The notes under the pieces: model-generated
What the model was told of the DNA's origin: nothing
The model's database searches: none
What the model saw: only the letters and a program-made list of their open reading frames with translations
In this document: piece by piece, positions 10,998 through 22,690 of the stretch
Layout of the letters: each line of letters opens with the position of its first letter
How positions within the stretch are numbered: the first letter of the stretch is position 1
Position numbers and translations under genes: made by a program
Origin: Cryptomeria japonica
Taxonomy: Eukaryota; Streptophyta; Pinopsida; Cupressales; Cupressaceae
Assembly (NCBI RefSeq): GCF_030272615.1
Contig: NC_081406.1
Coordinates: 213,562,997 to 213,626,996, forward strand
Length of the DNA stretch: 64,000 nt
Direction: 5' to 3'

Positions 10998-12202
10998 TGT
11001 TAGAATCCAAGAACACTGAGAGGGGGGGTGAATCGGTGTTCTCTCGTAATGATTAATTTTAACCTTATTATCACAACAACTAAGTAACCGATATGCATAA
11101 AATAAAATAACAAGAAGTAATAATGCAACCACAAAGATGAACACCATAACACAAAGATTTATAAATGGAAAACCTCAAAGAGGAAAAACCACAGTGGGAT
11201 TGGTGATCCACAATATCTATCCACTGATCAGATGAATAAATATTACATATAAGGGGCCTACATGTGTAGAAAGGCACACTTCCTAGAGCGCACTTCTCAT
11301 CACAAAAGGAGCCTCACTGACTACAAGAATTTTTTGGACTACAATCCGGAAAGAAGATTGAACTGCAAGAATAGCATCTCCTATGCCTAAGTATAGTTCC
11401 GGTTAAGCTCAATACCAAAGGTATTAAACCTCTTACACAAACCCAATTCAATCACCTATGATTGACCAAAACCTCTTCATATGATTACAATGTTATTCGC
11501 ACATAGATAATCCTAAACCATCCATGACCGTGATCTACAAAGAGATCTTGCATCATATTTATACAAACCCTAAACCTAAACAATTAGGTCGGCCACCTAA
11601 AAGATAATACAATAAATCCATTATATAAACCTGCAAACCAATGATAACCCAAGTTAGCCAAATACTGAAACAACATTAACCAAACAATAAATCCAACTAG
11701 TAATGCATCGGGAGCATCCACCAACATGTTACATAAACCGGTCCATAACCTATAAGAATAACACAGAACAACATCAGACCTAAAATAGGTTGCCATAAGA
11801 CAAATGCAACACCACTGATAAACTGGAACATGAACATGATAACCATCAACATCCTAAGAACCTTCTAGAAGTTGCACCAACACCACTTATCAAATCCATC
11901 AAAATATCTTCAACAAAGCTCTGTCGGTAAAACCCTTACTAGTAACTAAAAGGCCTACTAGAACATATGATAGCTTTCAGATAACCAAATCTCAAACCAA
12001 CTGAATTTGACACACACATGAATGACTGACCCAAACCAATTTCACCAAACTAAACGTACTAGAGAATATCGGAGATGATCTCCAAATCAACATCACAATC
12101 TAACCACTCTACTGGAACCCGATAGACAACCAAACAAACTAGTGTTGACATCAATGGAAAACATCAATGCAACACATAATCAATTCCTCCAGATTGCCAG
12201 CA
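10998..12202 (-). repeat. CopA1 5' LTR
   Basis: 1205 bp, starting (plus) TGTTAGAATCC and ending TTGCCAGCA. The TSD GCTTC follows at 12203-12207. A TATA-like box (minus TATAAATA) lies at 11556-11563. On the plus strand the G-tract GAGAGGGGGGGTGAATC is next to the left end. Confidence 0.92.
11556..11563 (-). promoter_or_regulatory. TATA box of CopA1 5' LTR
   Basis: Minus strand GTATAAATATGATG, near the middle of the LTR and conserved in the other CopA LTRs. It is the likely U3/R core promoter. Inference from position and motif only. Confidence 0.5.
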
Positions 12203-12207
12203 GCTTC

Positions 12208-14784
12208 TACATTAACAAATTATTTCTATTTTACTTTTTTTTGCTATCCAATATGGCACCTATTTGGTAGGTTTTTATCATATTGACCACCCAAGGACAA
12301 CAAAAATGGTTTTCATCAAATGGAATTTGTTTCTCTTTATTATTTTTTGGATTTTTGGTATTTTTTATTAGTATTAAATTTCATATGCTAATTGAATATT
12401 CTAGTCCCTTTTATGGTGCTAATATTAATGTTGGAGTCATGATATGCCAATATTGATGTAATGGAGGAAAAGTGACCTTGCAAAAGGAAAACTATGTTCC
12501 TTTGAGAGCCAATTTCACTTCATACATTCATATATCTCAAATTAGTTAAACTAGTGAATATATCCAATTACAAATAACAAAAATGAAGATTTTGAGTACA
12601 AAAATGGAAAGTATAGATGATAGAGAGTCTTCGGTCCAAATATGAGCATCTATACCAAGTACTCCAATGTGTCATGCAGATGTCTATGTGGCACATAGTA
12701 GTCTTGTATGAACCATGATAGAAAATACTCAAAAAATAAAAAATAGATATACACTGCAACCCATCTACAAATCTAGAGGTTAGAAACACAATAAAAAATA
12801 CTAGATAACATATATAAATAAAAATAAAAGAAATATACACATGAAAACCTCCATGTGTTTGAATGCATCTAATAAACTTGCACACAAGAAGAAGAGGGAA
12901 AATGTTTGGGGCTATTTGGGAACTTGCCTTAGTCAAGTCCCTGTTTTGGTGTTTCCACCTCCATAGTAGCTAGATAGATAGATAGACTAAATATAATATA
13001 GACAAAATAATAAAATGAATTAAAAGATATGAGATGTGAGAAATACAAAGATGCTCAAAGACACAATAAGAATAATATATAATAAAATGAATTAAAAGAC
13101 ATGAGATGTGAGAAATTCAAAGATGCTCAAAGACATAATAAGAATAACAATATATTACCCAAAAGGCTTGAGGAAGCCAAGAGATCTATGGAGATTGTTG
13201 TAGTAAGCTAGAGACTATTGTAGAAAGCTAGAGAAAGTATCCTTATTGATAATTAGATTGTGTTTGAAACCAATACGTTTATATGCTTTGCGAGATGCCC
13301 ATTTTGAATGAAGTGCACATGAGGGAAAAATAAATCAAGCAATGAAGTCAATTATTCGATTGAAACTCCACAAATCATCCACAAAAAATCCATTAAATAA
13401 GCCTAATATATTTTGGCACTCCATCACTCCATAGAAATAAAGGAAGAGAGCCAAAACCTTCCCAGATTTGGATCCTTTTAGATTTTTTATAACTTCCTAC
13501 ACATGATAGGAAGATGGGGGATAAAGAGGAACAATATATAGCAAATGTTGACCAAGGGAGATCCATTTAATTTTTTCTCAAATTGGTTACAAATTATTGG
13601 AAAAAATGTGGTTTGATGCACAAGGGGCTAAGACTCTAACATTTTTTTATATTTTCAAATTGAGTGCCAAATAGTGGAATCAACTAAATTTGAATTTTAA
13701 AAATTTGAGGGTTGAATCTATGGTTGTGGAATCAATCTTGCATCCACAAAAATGACCTAGGATGATTACACAATAAGTTTTTTGTAGGGAGTAAATGTAG
13801 TTAGTTTAGAAGAATGTACAGATGTAGATAAGATACGGTTAAATGTGTGAAATGTGTGTATATGAAAATAATTGAAAACTAAAAAAAATAGGTTCAAATT
13901 TACAAAAAATTACATTATTTATAGGTATAATCATGATAAGACATCTAAAAAGAAAAAACACAAAACTAAACTAAATTTGACATAATATAAAAAATTTACC
14001 ATTACAATTATCAAATTTATTATTTAATTAACTTTATATACTTAATAGAAATAACTTCTTAGCTCTACAATTGAACTTTAATCATACCAATCAATTATAT
14101 CAATAAATTAATTTGAAATTAATTTGATTATAAAAATATATACATTTTATTAAAAAATATATAATTAAATCTAAAAGAATGAAGTCTTATACTTCAAATA
14201 GATAATAGAAAAGATAATTTATAAACCCAAATTATTTGCATGAGAATCTCAAATGTGACTTCACAGTGATCCTAAGCTTTTTAATACATATAAACTTTAT
14301 TTATGATGATAATAATGACTTTGAAAATCTTACTCTTCAAAACGTAATAAATAACTCTTTCAAATAATGATGGACATTTCAACTCAAGGAAAACAAAAGC
14401 TTACAATTATGATAATCAAATATTATTATCATGTCTTCAATCATTACATAAGTTTTTCTAGAGGTCAAAATTTTCTCCTTGTAATGTTGTAATAATGTTC
14501 TCCTTAATTATCATTGTTCCCCTACCTCCACCAAATAAATGGAGGGTGAAATCTTATTAAAAAAAAATTCTCAGGTAATTAAACTTTATTTTTAAATTTA
14601 GTGGCCATAACCATTCACAACAAAAAAATATATATATATTTTGTAGTATGATTTTGTTGTGCACTTTTTTGGGGGTGAGGTAGTAGGTTTTTGTCATTCT
14701 CTATGGTGGGTTGATCTATCTTATTCACTTTTTGAATGATATTTTAATTACTTGATATCAAATATATAGAATAATTTTTATTTT
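12208..14784. other. Gene-free AT-rich stretch
   Basis: No reading frame with a recognisable domain. It holds a short TAGA microsatellite near 12970-12986 and a 72-bp tandem duplication at 13009-13148. The open frame at 12568-12936 (minus) is hydrophobic and low in complexity and looks like chance. Confidence 0.55.
13009..13148. repeat. 72-bp tandem duplication, two copies
   Basis: Copy 1 (13009-13080) and copy 2 (from 13081) both carry ATGAGATGTGAGAAAT and AAGATGCTCAAAGACA at the same spacing, with few differences. Confidence 0.85.
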
Positions 14785-15290
14785 TATTTTTTTGATAAAA
14801 ATGACAAAGCCATTAAATTTTTATTAATATTAAGTTATTTACAACCAGATTCAAAGGGCATACAAGTAGGAAAGAATCTAGAAGAAAACTTCCGGTTGTA
14901 GCCCATGAAGAGAAAAGACTAATGCTAAATGCCAAAAAACCCATTACATATGAGAGGCCCCACAAGTCAAGATACAAAAATTCCCCCAATACATATAGAA
15001 GTCGAATATATGTAGATCATTACCAACCTCGATACAAGTAACAGTTGAGAACAAAAAGCATCAACCATGTAGATGTAGGCCAAAATAGAAACCTAATCAA
15101 CCCAACAGTCAAGAAGCCAAAAACTAGGAGCTCAATCTCACGAGAGGAGGATCCCCAACATCCAAAGAGGGGGAGATAATCTACAATGAAATGGAAAATT
15201 GAGGAGCATCCAACTGAGCAGCCTGCAGAACCAAAAGAGAGTGAATACCCATGAAAGCATTTAGAGAAGGGTTCAAGAGAGATTGAGGAA

Positions 15291-15794
15291 CTAAATCAAT
15301 GAGCCTCTCAAACCGCAGCAGAGTGTCATCATACTCATCACAGAAAGAAGCTCTCCACACCAGCCATTAGCCAATAACTCATCAAGAGACATGAAGCCAC
15401 CATAAGGAAAATCACCAAAACCAAAAGAGTAGTCAGACAAAGCAATATCCAAAGTATGAGAATTATAGAGGGAGGGCACCAAAAACGTATCAATCAAGGC
15501 CCGCACCAGAGGAGCATCTAGAAGAAAATCCATACAAATAGTAAGGAAATGAGACACCATCTCACATATAGAACAATTCGGATTTGCCACCAACCAATTC
15601 ATACCAACCATCATTCTGATCGAATGAGAACCCTCGAAAGAGTAGAGATTAAAAATTTTACCAAGATTTTCATCATCAAAAGAATGGCCATCCTGGAAAT
15701 CACCAAATCTCAATGAAACTAGAATTTTGTAGTTCATAGAGATAACAAAACGAGACATAGATGCAAATAACAACACGAACAATAAATGAAACAC
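15291..15794 (-). CDS. Hypothetical 167-codon frame in the LINE 3' region
   Basis: An open frame of 167 codons lies downstream of the LINE RNase H on the same strand. I recognise no domain. It has mixed composition and a hydrophobic N-terminus (MFHLLFVLLFASMSRFVIS). It may be part of a long LINE 3' region, a captured fragment, or chance. Low confidence that it is a gene. Confidence 0.2.
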   Translation of the reverse strand: MFHLLFVLLFASMSRFVISMNYKILVSLRFGDFQDGHSFDDENLGKIFNLYSFEGSHSIRMMVGMNWLVANPNCSICEMVSHFLTICMDFLLDAPLVRALIDTFLVPSLYNSHTLDIALSDYSFGFGDFPYGGFMSLDELLANGWCGELLSVMSMMTLCCGLRGSLI

Positions 15795-16599
15795 AAAATA
15801 GTGAATAATATGAGGTCATAGAGTATCAAATAAATAATATGAAGGTGCCATAATTACTAGAACACCCAAAGACAAGCAGAATCTGCAAACAATCTTGTAG
15901 AAAAAATCACCTATAGAAGAAGTTCATATCCAAATGTCACGATACCATAAAAGTACTAACCATTCGCTAAGATTAGTGGCAATAAATGTTTCACACATAC
16001 GAGGAGCCAAATATGTGCCAAAGCAGAGCTATGAATTACAACAAGTGATAAAATGTAAAACTTCATGATGATAGAGATTATAAAGGATTGTCTTGTCACA
16101 TCAAAACAAAATCAATGAAATAAATGGAAGGGCTGAACAAAGCAATCTTCCATACCCCACCAATCTCCTCGCATGTACAAGTACAACCAATAGTGACTAA
16201 TAGAGGAGATAAAAATGATTTTCCAAATCATAACCAAAAACACAACATGCCTAAATCACCATACAACCATGTAAGCAACAAGAAGTGTCAACTCAACATA
16301 GATAAGAGGTAGTCAGCACCCCTACACATAAGACATACATAATAAGCACCTCATGGTGAAAACTCAATGCATGGGATGTATACCATAAATGCCTCATATC
16401 AGGGAAGTGCACTGCCTACCATGTAATCCAAGAGTGCACCATATTGTCATGAGCAATAAAATAATTCAAATTCAGAATATGAGTCGATAGAAAAGAACTA
16501 GGAGAAAACCATCAACAATAAATATCAGTGAAGACAACCCCATAACCAAAACTAAGCACCCATGTGCTTTCCCTTGGTCATGAAATTAATTAAATGAAA

Positions 16600-17203
16600 T
16601 TGGAGAATATTCCTTCATGAACATTGGAAGGAATATATGAAGCTAAAACCTCCAAATGATTTGCTTGAACATTAATGACCATATTAGCTAAAAAAACTGC
16701 AATTTTATTAATCTTTGTAGCAATGAGATATTGTGAAAGATGTAAAAATGGAGAGTTGATATAATATTTTATCCAACAAATATTGTAAATGCCAAACATG
16801 GCATCTCCCATTAGCAACTGAAGAAAATGCTACCATACAATCACCCTCAATTATAATATCTTTAATACCCAAGAAGATAGTCATATCCAAACCAAGGGAC
16901 AAAGCTTGAAATTTAGCATGATTATTAGTTTGAATTACATCATGACAACCTGCCTTTACAATCTTAGCCTCACAATCTAAAATGAAAAAACCAGTACCAA
17001 CCCTATCGGGGTTACCCCTAGAAGCACCATCATAATTGAGCTTGAACTTAGGAATGGGATGAGGACACCACTTAGCATTTTTCCTTTTAATGGTCGAAAT
17101 GTCACGATTAAGCACAAAGCCATGAAGGGGGGGAGACTTAAGAGAGTGCCAACAATGAGAAATCTTAATGTACCGATAAGAGAAATAATTTAAATGTTTG
17201 AGA
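16600..17203 (-). pseudogene. LINE RNase H domain (RVT_3 type)
   Basis: The frame gives FKLNYDGASRGNPDRVGTGF, NNHAKFQALSLGLDMTIFLG and IIIEGDCMVAFSS, the plant-type RNase H pattern in which D, E and D residues are catalytic (E is replaced in NNEAE, here NNHAK). After FTSFTISHCYKD a frameshift near 16730 moves to NKIAVFLANMVINVQANHLE, the domain's C-terminal end. Upstream the frame remains open to the LTR-B boundary. Confidence 0.82.
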
Positions 17204-17375
17204 TGTTAGACAAAATGTGCCACTAAGGGTGGGTGAATCAGTGGTTTATAATCTTTTCCCTTTTCTATCCAATGTGTGTATACCGGTTAATAGATCTAAC
17301 TGAAAGCAGACTTACTGGTTAGATGGGAGTCTAACACAAATGCATTCACACATAAAAGGGACATCACATAATAAT

Positions 17376-18964
17376 AGCATATACGAGGAAAACCCAAGAT
17401 GGGAATTACCTCAGTGAGAAATTTTGTTGGAGTCTACTACTCCAATCTAGCCTCACAATGGATCTCTGATTAGAATGTTTAGGGTACCAACCCAAGGAGA
17501 AAAAACCCCTAATTTTAAGGCACTAACCCTTAATTTTAGGGCACTAACCCCTGATTTGGGGCACTAACCCAAGGAGCACCAACCCATAATTTAGGGCACC
17601 AACCCAAGGAGATACAACCCCTACACCGAGATCCAACTCAGTGATCTTCAATAAACATAATCAATTACAAGTTAATAGCCTTGTTACAAATGAACTTTGT
17701 AACCCTTCTGCAAATATCTCTACTGGTTCTTCTTTCTTCAATCCTCTATCAGTTTTATCCTCACCTTCTCACTACAGCAACCTTATCTCCTGCTGCAACC
17801 CACTCTCTGTTGCACCTTGCTCTTTGATGCACCCTTGCCAATTCAACCTCTATTCCTTCTCTTTTGGTTCTTCTCTCTATCGGTTCTCTCTTTTCTCTGC
17901 TACCCTGCTTCTTTCCACTGATACTACACTTTGTTGGTTCTTTGCTTGCCTTCTCTGTAATCTTCTACAACTCTTTTCTATCAGTATGATCACCACCGGT
18001 TTACTCCTCTGTCAAATGTTAGCAACTGGGAAGGACAACTGAGAGGGGGGGATGAATCAATTGTGAACCAGTTATCAATAAATTATAGATCAAAACAGAT
18101 TATTCCAACTTAAACTTAGTGCCGGTAAACCAAACTTAAGTGCTAGTAAAACATATTAACAGTTATAGCAGTACTGGTTTAACTTAATGCATGAAACATA
18201 AAGATAGAACAACATCCACAACACATGACACAAATATTTTGACGTGGAAACTCGGTAAGGGGAAAAAACACAGTAGGAAACCTTACCCACAATCAGATGA
18301 TACTACTACAGATAGTAAGTGTATACAAATGGGGTTTGCACATGTAGAAAGGCCAACCACCTAGAGCTCACTTCTCAATCACAAAATAGGAGTCACACTG
18401 ACTACAATTGGATGGTTAAATCCAATGATAGTGTAGTGCTCAAAATAGTATCTGCAATGTTGGATTCAATACCAGTTTAAGCTCTGAACATGAGTGACAA
18501 ACACCTTCATAACCTTCCTTTAACCTTCAAATAATCTCTGTGTGATTCGCAAAAGGATCTGCTTATTTTCGCTCTTCAATATTCAAACACACTCATATCA
18601 TATCTGATCTTCAATAAGATCTTACAATCATATATACAAAACCTAAGACCAAATGTATAGGTCGGCTCACTAAAGATATTACAATTAAAATCAATTACAA
18701 CTAAGTCTTGATGCAATACAACATGTCGGCTCAATACATTTACCATATTATCCAATCAATAAATAATCTCCATAACATGTTGTGCGGATCTAGAATAGAT
18801 ATCATGTATTGGTCCATAAGCTAGACTTATCTGTCGGTAAAGGAAAATCTGTCAGCCCAATTGGACCAATAAGAAAAACACCAAATCCAAACATCCAATC
18901 CATGTCTTCGATATAACCAAATGATCTCTAAGTTATCATCGTTGTCCTTGAGCCATATAACACT
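17376..18964. repeat. Tandem unit 1 (LTR-B part plus truncated LTR-C)
   Basis: 1589 bp. It has LTR-B sequence 17376-18016 then LTR-C sequence 18017-18964, cut near GCCATATAACACT. It contains three copies of a 21-22 bp minisatellite (TTTTAGGGCACTAACCC type). Confidence 0.85.
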
Positions 18965-20496
18965 AGCATATACGAGGAAAACCCAAGATGGGAATTACCT
19001 CAGTGAGAAATTTTGTTGGAGTCTACTACTCCAATCTAGCCTCACAATGGATCTCTGATTAGAATGTTTAGGGTACCCACCCAAGGAGCACAAACCCCTA
19101 ATTTTAGGGCACTAACCCCTGATTTAGGGCACTAACCCAAGGAGCACCAACCCCTAATTTAGGGCACCAACCCAAGGAGATACAACCCCTACACCGAGAT
19201 CCAACTCAGTGATCTTCAATAAACATAATCAATTACAAGTTAATAGCCTTGTTACAAATGAACTTTGTAACCCTTCTGCAAATATCTCTACTGGTTCTTC
19301 TTTCTTCAATCCTCTATTAGTTTTATCCTCACCTTCTCACTGCAACAACCTTATCTCCTGCTGCAACCCACTCTCTGTTGCACCTTGCTCTTTGATGCAC
19401 CCTTGCCAATTCAACCTCTATTCCCTCTCTTTTGGTTCTTCTCTCTGTCGGTTCTCTCTTTTCTCTGCTACCCTGCTTCTTTCCACTGATACTACACTTT
19501 GTCGGTTCTTTGCTTGCCTTCTCTATTATCTTCTACAACTCTTCTCTATCAGTATGATCACCACCGGTTTACTCCTCTGTCAAATGTTAGCAACTGGGAA
19601 GGACAACTGAGAGGGGGGATGAATCAATTGTGAACCAGTTATCAATAAATTATAGATCAAAACAGATTATTCCAACTTAAACTTAGTGTCGGTAAACCAA
19701 ACTTAAGTGCTAGTAAAATATATTAACAGTTATAGTAGTATTGGTTTAACTTAATGCATGAAACATAAAGATAGAACAACATCCACAACACATGACACAA
19801 AGATTTTGATGTGGAAACCCGATAAGGGGAAAAAACATAGTAGGAAACCTTACCCACAATCAGATGATACTACTGTAGATAGTAAGCGTATACAAATGGG
19901 GTTTGCACATGTAGAAAGGCCAACCACCTAGAGCTCACTTCTCAATCACAAAATAGGAGTCACACTAACTACAATTGGATGGTTAAATCCAATGATAATG
20001 TAGTGCTCAAAATAGTATTTGCAATGTTGGATTCAATACCGGTTTAAGCTCTGAACATGAGTGTCAAACACCTTCATAACCTTCCTTTAACCTTCAAATA
20101 ATCTCTGTGTGATTAGCACAAGGATCTGCTTATTTTCGCTCTTCAATAAGATCTTACAATCATACATACAAAACCTAAGACCAAATGTATAGGTCGGCTC
20201 ATTAAAGATATTACAATTAAAATCAATTACAACTAAGTCTTGATGCGATACAACATGTCAGCTCAATACATTTACCATATTATCAAATCAATAAATAATC
20301 TCCATAACATGTTGTGCGGATCTAGAATAGATATCATGTATTGGTCCATAAGCTAGACTTATCTATCGGTAAAGGAAAATCTGTCAGCCCAATTGGCCCA
20401 ATAAGAAAAACACCAAATCTAAACATCCAATCCATGTCTTCGATATAACCAAATGATCTCCAAGTTATCATCGTTGTCGGTGAACCATATAACACT
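18965..20496. repeat. Tandem unit 2
   Basis: 1532 bp, same structure as unit 1: LTR-B part to 19584, LTR-C part 19585-20496. It has two copies of the minisatellite and lacks about 35 bp near 20140 where units 1 and 3 have extra sequence between CTTCAATA direct repeats. Confidence 0.85.
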
Positions 20497-22041
20497 AGCA
20501 TATAAGAGGAAAACCCAAGATGGGAATTACCTCAGTGAGAAATTTTGTTGGAGTCTACTACTCCAATCTAGCCTCACAATGGATCTCTGATTAGAATGTT
20601 TATGGTACCAACCCAAGGAGCACAAACCCCTAATTTTAGGGCACTAACCCAAGGAGCACCAACCCCTAATTTAGGGCACCAACCCAAGGAGATAAAACCC
20701 CTACACCGAGATCCAACTCAGTGATCTTCAATAAACATAATCAATTACAAGTTAATAGCCTTGTTACAAATGAACTTTGTAACCCTTCTACAAATATCTC
20801 TACTGGTTCTTCTTTCTTCAATCCTCTGTCAGTTTTATCCTCACCTTCTCACTGCAGCAACCTTATCTCCTACTGCAACCCACTCTTTATTGCACCTTTC
20901 TCTTTGATGCACCCTTGCCAATTCAACCTCTATTCCTTCTCTTTTGGTTCTTCTCTCTATCGGTTCTCTCTTTTCTCTGCTACCCTGCTTCTTTCCACTG
21001 ATACTACACTTTGTTGGTTCTTTGCTTGCCTTCTCTATAATCTTCTACAACTCTTCTCTATCAGTATGATCACCGCCGGTTTACTCCTCTGTCAAATGTT
21101 AGCAACTGGGAAGGACAACTGAGAGGGGGGGATGAATTAATTGTGAACCAGTTATCAATAAATTATAGATCAAAACAGATTATTCCAACTTAAACTTAGT
21201 GCCGATAAACCAAACTTAAGTGCTAGTAAAACATATTAATAGTTATAGCAGTACCGGTTTAACTTAATGCATGAAACATAAAGATAGAACAACATCCACA
21301 ACACATGACACAAAGATTTTGATGTGGAAACTCAGTAAGGGGAAAAAACATAGTAGGAAACCTTACCCACGATCAGATGATACTACTGCTAATAGTAAGT
21401 GTATACAAATGGGGTTTGCACATGCAGAAAGGCCAACCGCCTAGAGCTCACTTCTTAATCACAAAATAGGAGTCACACTGACAACAATTGGATGGTTAAA
21501 TCTAATGATAATGTAGTGCTCAAAATAGTATCTGCAATGTTGGATTCAATACCAGTTTAATCTCTGAACATGAGTGTCAAACACCTTCATAACCTTCCTT
21601 TAACCTTTAAATAATCTCTATGTGATTCGCACAAGGATCTGCTTATTTTCGCTCTTCAATATTCGAACACACTCATATCATATCTGATCTTCAATAAGAT
21701 CTTACAATCATATATACAAAACCTAAGACCAAATGTATAGGTCGGCTCACTAAAGATATTATAATTAAAATCAATTACAACTAAGTCTTGATGCGATACA
21801 ACATGTCGGCTCAATACATTTACCATATTATCCAATCAATAAATAATCTCCTTAACATGTTGTGCGGATCTGGAATAGATATCATGTATTGGTCCATAAG
21901 CTAGACTTATCTATCGGTAAAGGAAAATCTGTCAGCCCAATTGGACCAATAAGAAAAACACCAAATCCAAACATCCAATCCATGTCTTCGATATAACCAA
22001 ATGATCTCCAAGTTATCATTGTTGTCGGTGAACCATATAAC
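20497..22041. repeat. Tandem unit 3, running into the complete LTR-C
   Basis: The LTR-B part is 20497-21096, with a single minisatellite copy. LTR-C then continues beyond the point where units 1 and 2 are cut, into its full right end at 22182. This shows which copy holds the original LTR-C end. Confidence 0.85.
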
Positions 22042-22182
22042 CTACTGGTGAACATATACTGATGACTGTGCATAAGCCACTAACCATACCGGTGAACACA
22101 ATGTAGACCTCCAAGAAGACAAGTGTTGACATCAATGACAAAACCAATGCAACACATGACAAAGTCATCCATAATACCAACA
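21097..22182 (-). repeat. LTR-C, probable solo copia LTR inserted in LTR-B
   Basis: 1086 bp. The plus strand begins TGTTAGCAACTGGGAAGG and ends ATAATACCAACA, a TG...CA LTR in minus orientation with the copia motif GAGAGGGGGGGATGAAT near its end. Flanks are TCAAA (21092-21096) and TGAAA (22183-22187), a possible TSD with one mismatch. No PBS or PPT adjoins it, as expected for a solo LTR. Confidence 0.75.
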
Positions 22183-22690
22183 TGAAACTCAATGGCTGAC
22201 TACTGGTTCTCTATCTGTTGTCGGTTGAACTCTTCAACCCTATTCTTTCTCACACTCAGTCTCTTCTTCTCCTTCTTGGTGAACACTTGACTAATTTCAA
22301 TTATTTAGTAGAAATACTCTATCATCCAGCGACGACACCCTCTCATCTAGCAGTCGCCTTCATCGATTTTGGCTTGCACATTTATAAATTGGTTTTCCCA
22401 CTGAAAACCAATTCATACTTTGGGCAATTAGGGTTTCCTCATTGACTTTGAGGCAAACCAAATCCAATCAAATCTCATCAGATCTGATCACCTTGATTGA
22501 TGAACTGCAATGCATCAAACAACCCTGCCATTATCGTGCCTTCCAAAACATGCCTTCCTCATTCAGAAATCTTCTTTTAATTTTTCAGTTGATTTTTTGG
22601 TCGATCACCAAGAATGGCTTGGTGGTTCCCTTTACCTACCTTGATCTACTCAAACCACCTATCCTGGGTCTATGTTGTCAAAAATAACAT

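Larger units (their letters stand above)
1387..12202 (-). mobile_element. CopA1: Ty1/copia element, non-autonomous, bounded by exact TSD
   Basis: Two LTRs of 1205 bp (10998-12202 and 1387-2591) in minus orientation bound the element. The flanks carry the same 5 bp, GCTTC, at 1382-1386 and 12203-12207, so this is one insertion. A PBS lies inside the right LTR and a PPT inside the left one. CopA2 (3355-8673) is nested in its RNase H; without it and one TSD copy the element is about 5.5 kb. The interior keeps a Gag coiled coil and four zinc knuckles, an integrase tail, a reverse transcriptase stub and RNase H. The capsid domain, protease, integrase catalytic core and most of reverse transcriptase are absent. 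Stops and frameshifts are present. It could have moved only with enzymes supplied in trans. Confidence 0.9.
14785..17203 (-). mobile_element. LINE remnant (non-LTR retrotransposon), 5' part missing
   Basis: On the minus strand an RNase H domain (16600-17203) is followed by about 1.8 kb and then an A-rich 3' end: the plus strand at 14765-14800 is a T-rich run, which read in minus gives an AATAAAAATAAAA type tail. Plant L1-like LINEs often carry a plant-type RNase H at the end of ORF2 (family knowledge). The frame is open up to 17203, where LTR-B starts, so the 5' part was lost or displaced there. No endonuclease or reverse transcriptase is seen in the window. Confidence 0.6.
17204..22690 (-). 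repeat. LTR-B: copia-type LTR carrying LTR-C and a tandem expansion
   Basis: The left end (plus TGTTAGACAAAATGTGCC, then GGGTGGGTGAATCAGTGG) has the copia LTR end signature in minus orientation. The sequence is related to 57025-58208. LTR-C is inserted in it, and after LTR-C it continues from 22183, with a minus TATA-like box at about 22381-22390. The right end is uncertain; about 22690 (ATAACA) is a guess and no TSD supports it. Confidence 0.5.

Noticed and set aside
17641-21122. Three near-identical 133-codon plus-strand frames (17641, 19209, 20721) that look like a conserved gene family
   Set aside because: They lie within the LTR-B part of the three tandem units and are antisense to the LTR. 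Their similarity follows from recent duplication of DNA. The protein is Ser/Leu/Phe/Cys-rich with no domain.
22442-22687. 81-codon frame near the LTR-B right end as a host gene
   Set aside because: No domain, short, inside probable LTR sequence. The minus strand was also checked for continuing LINE coding sequence and none was seen.
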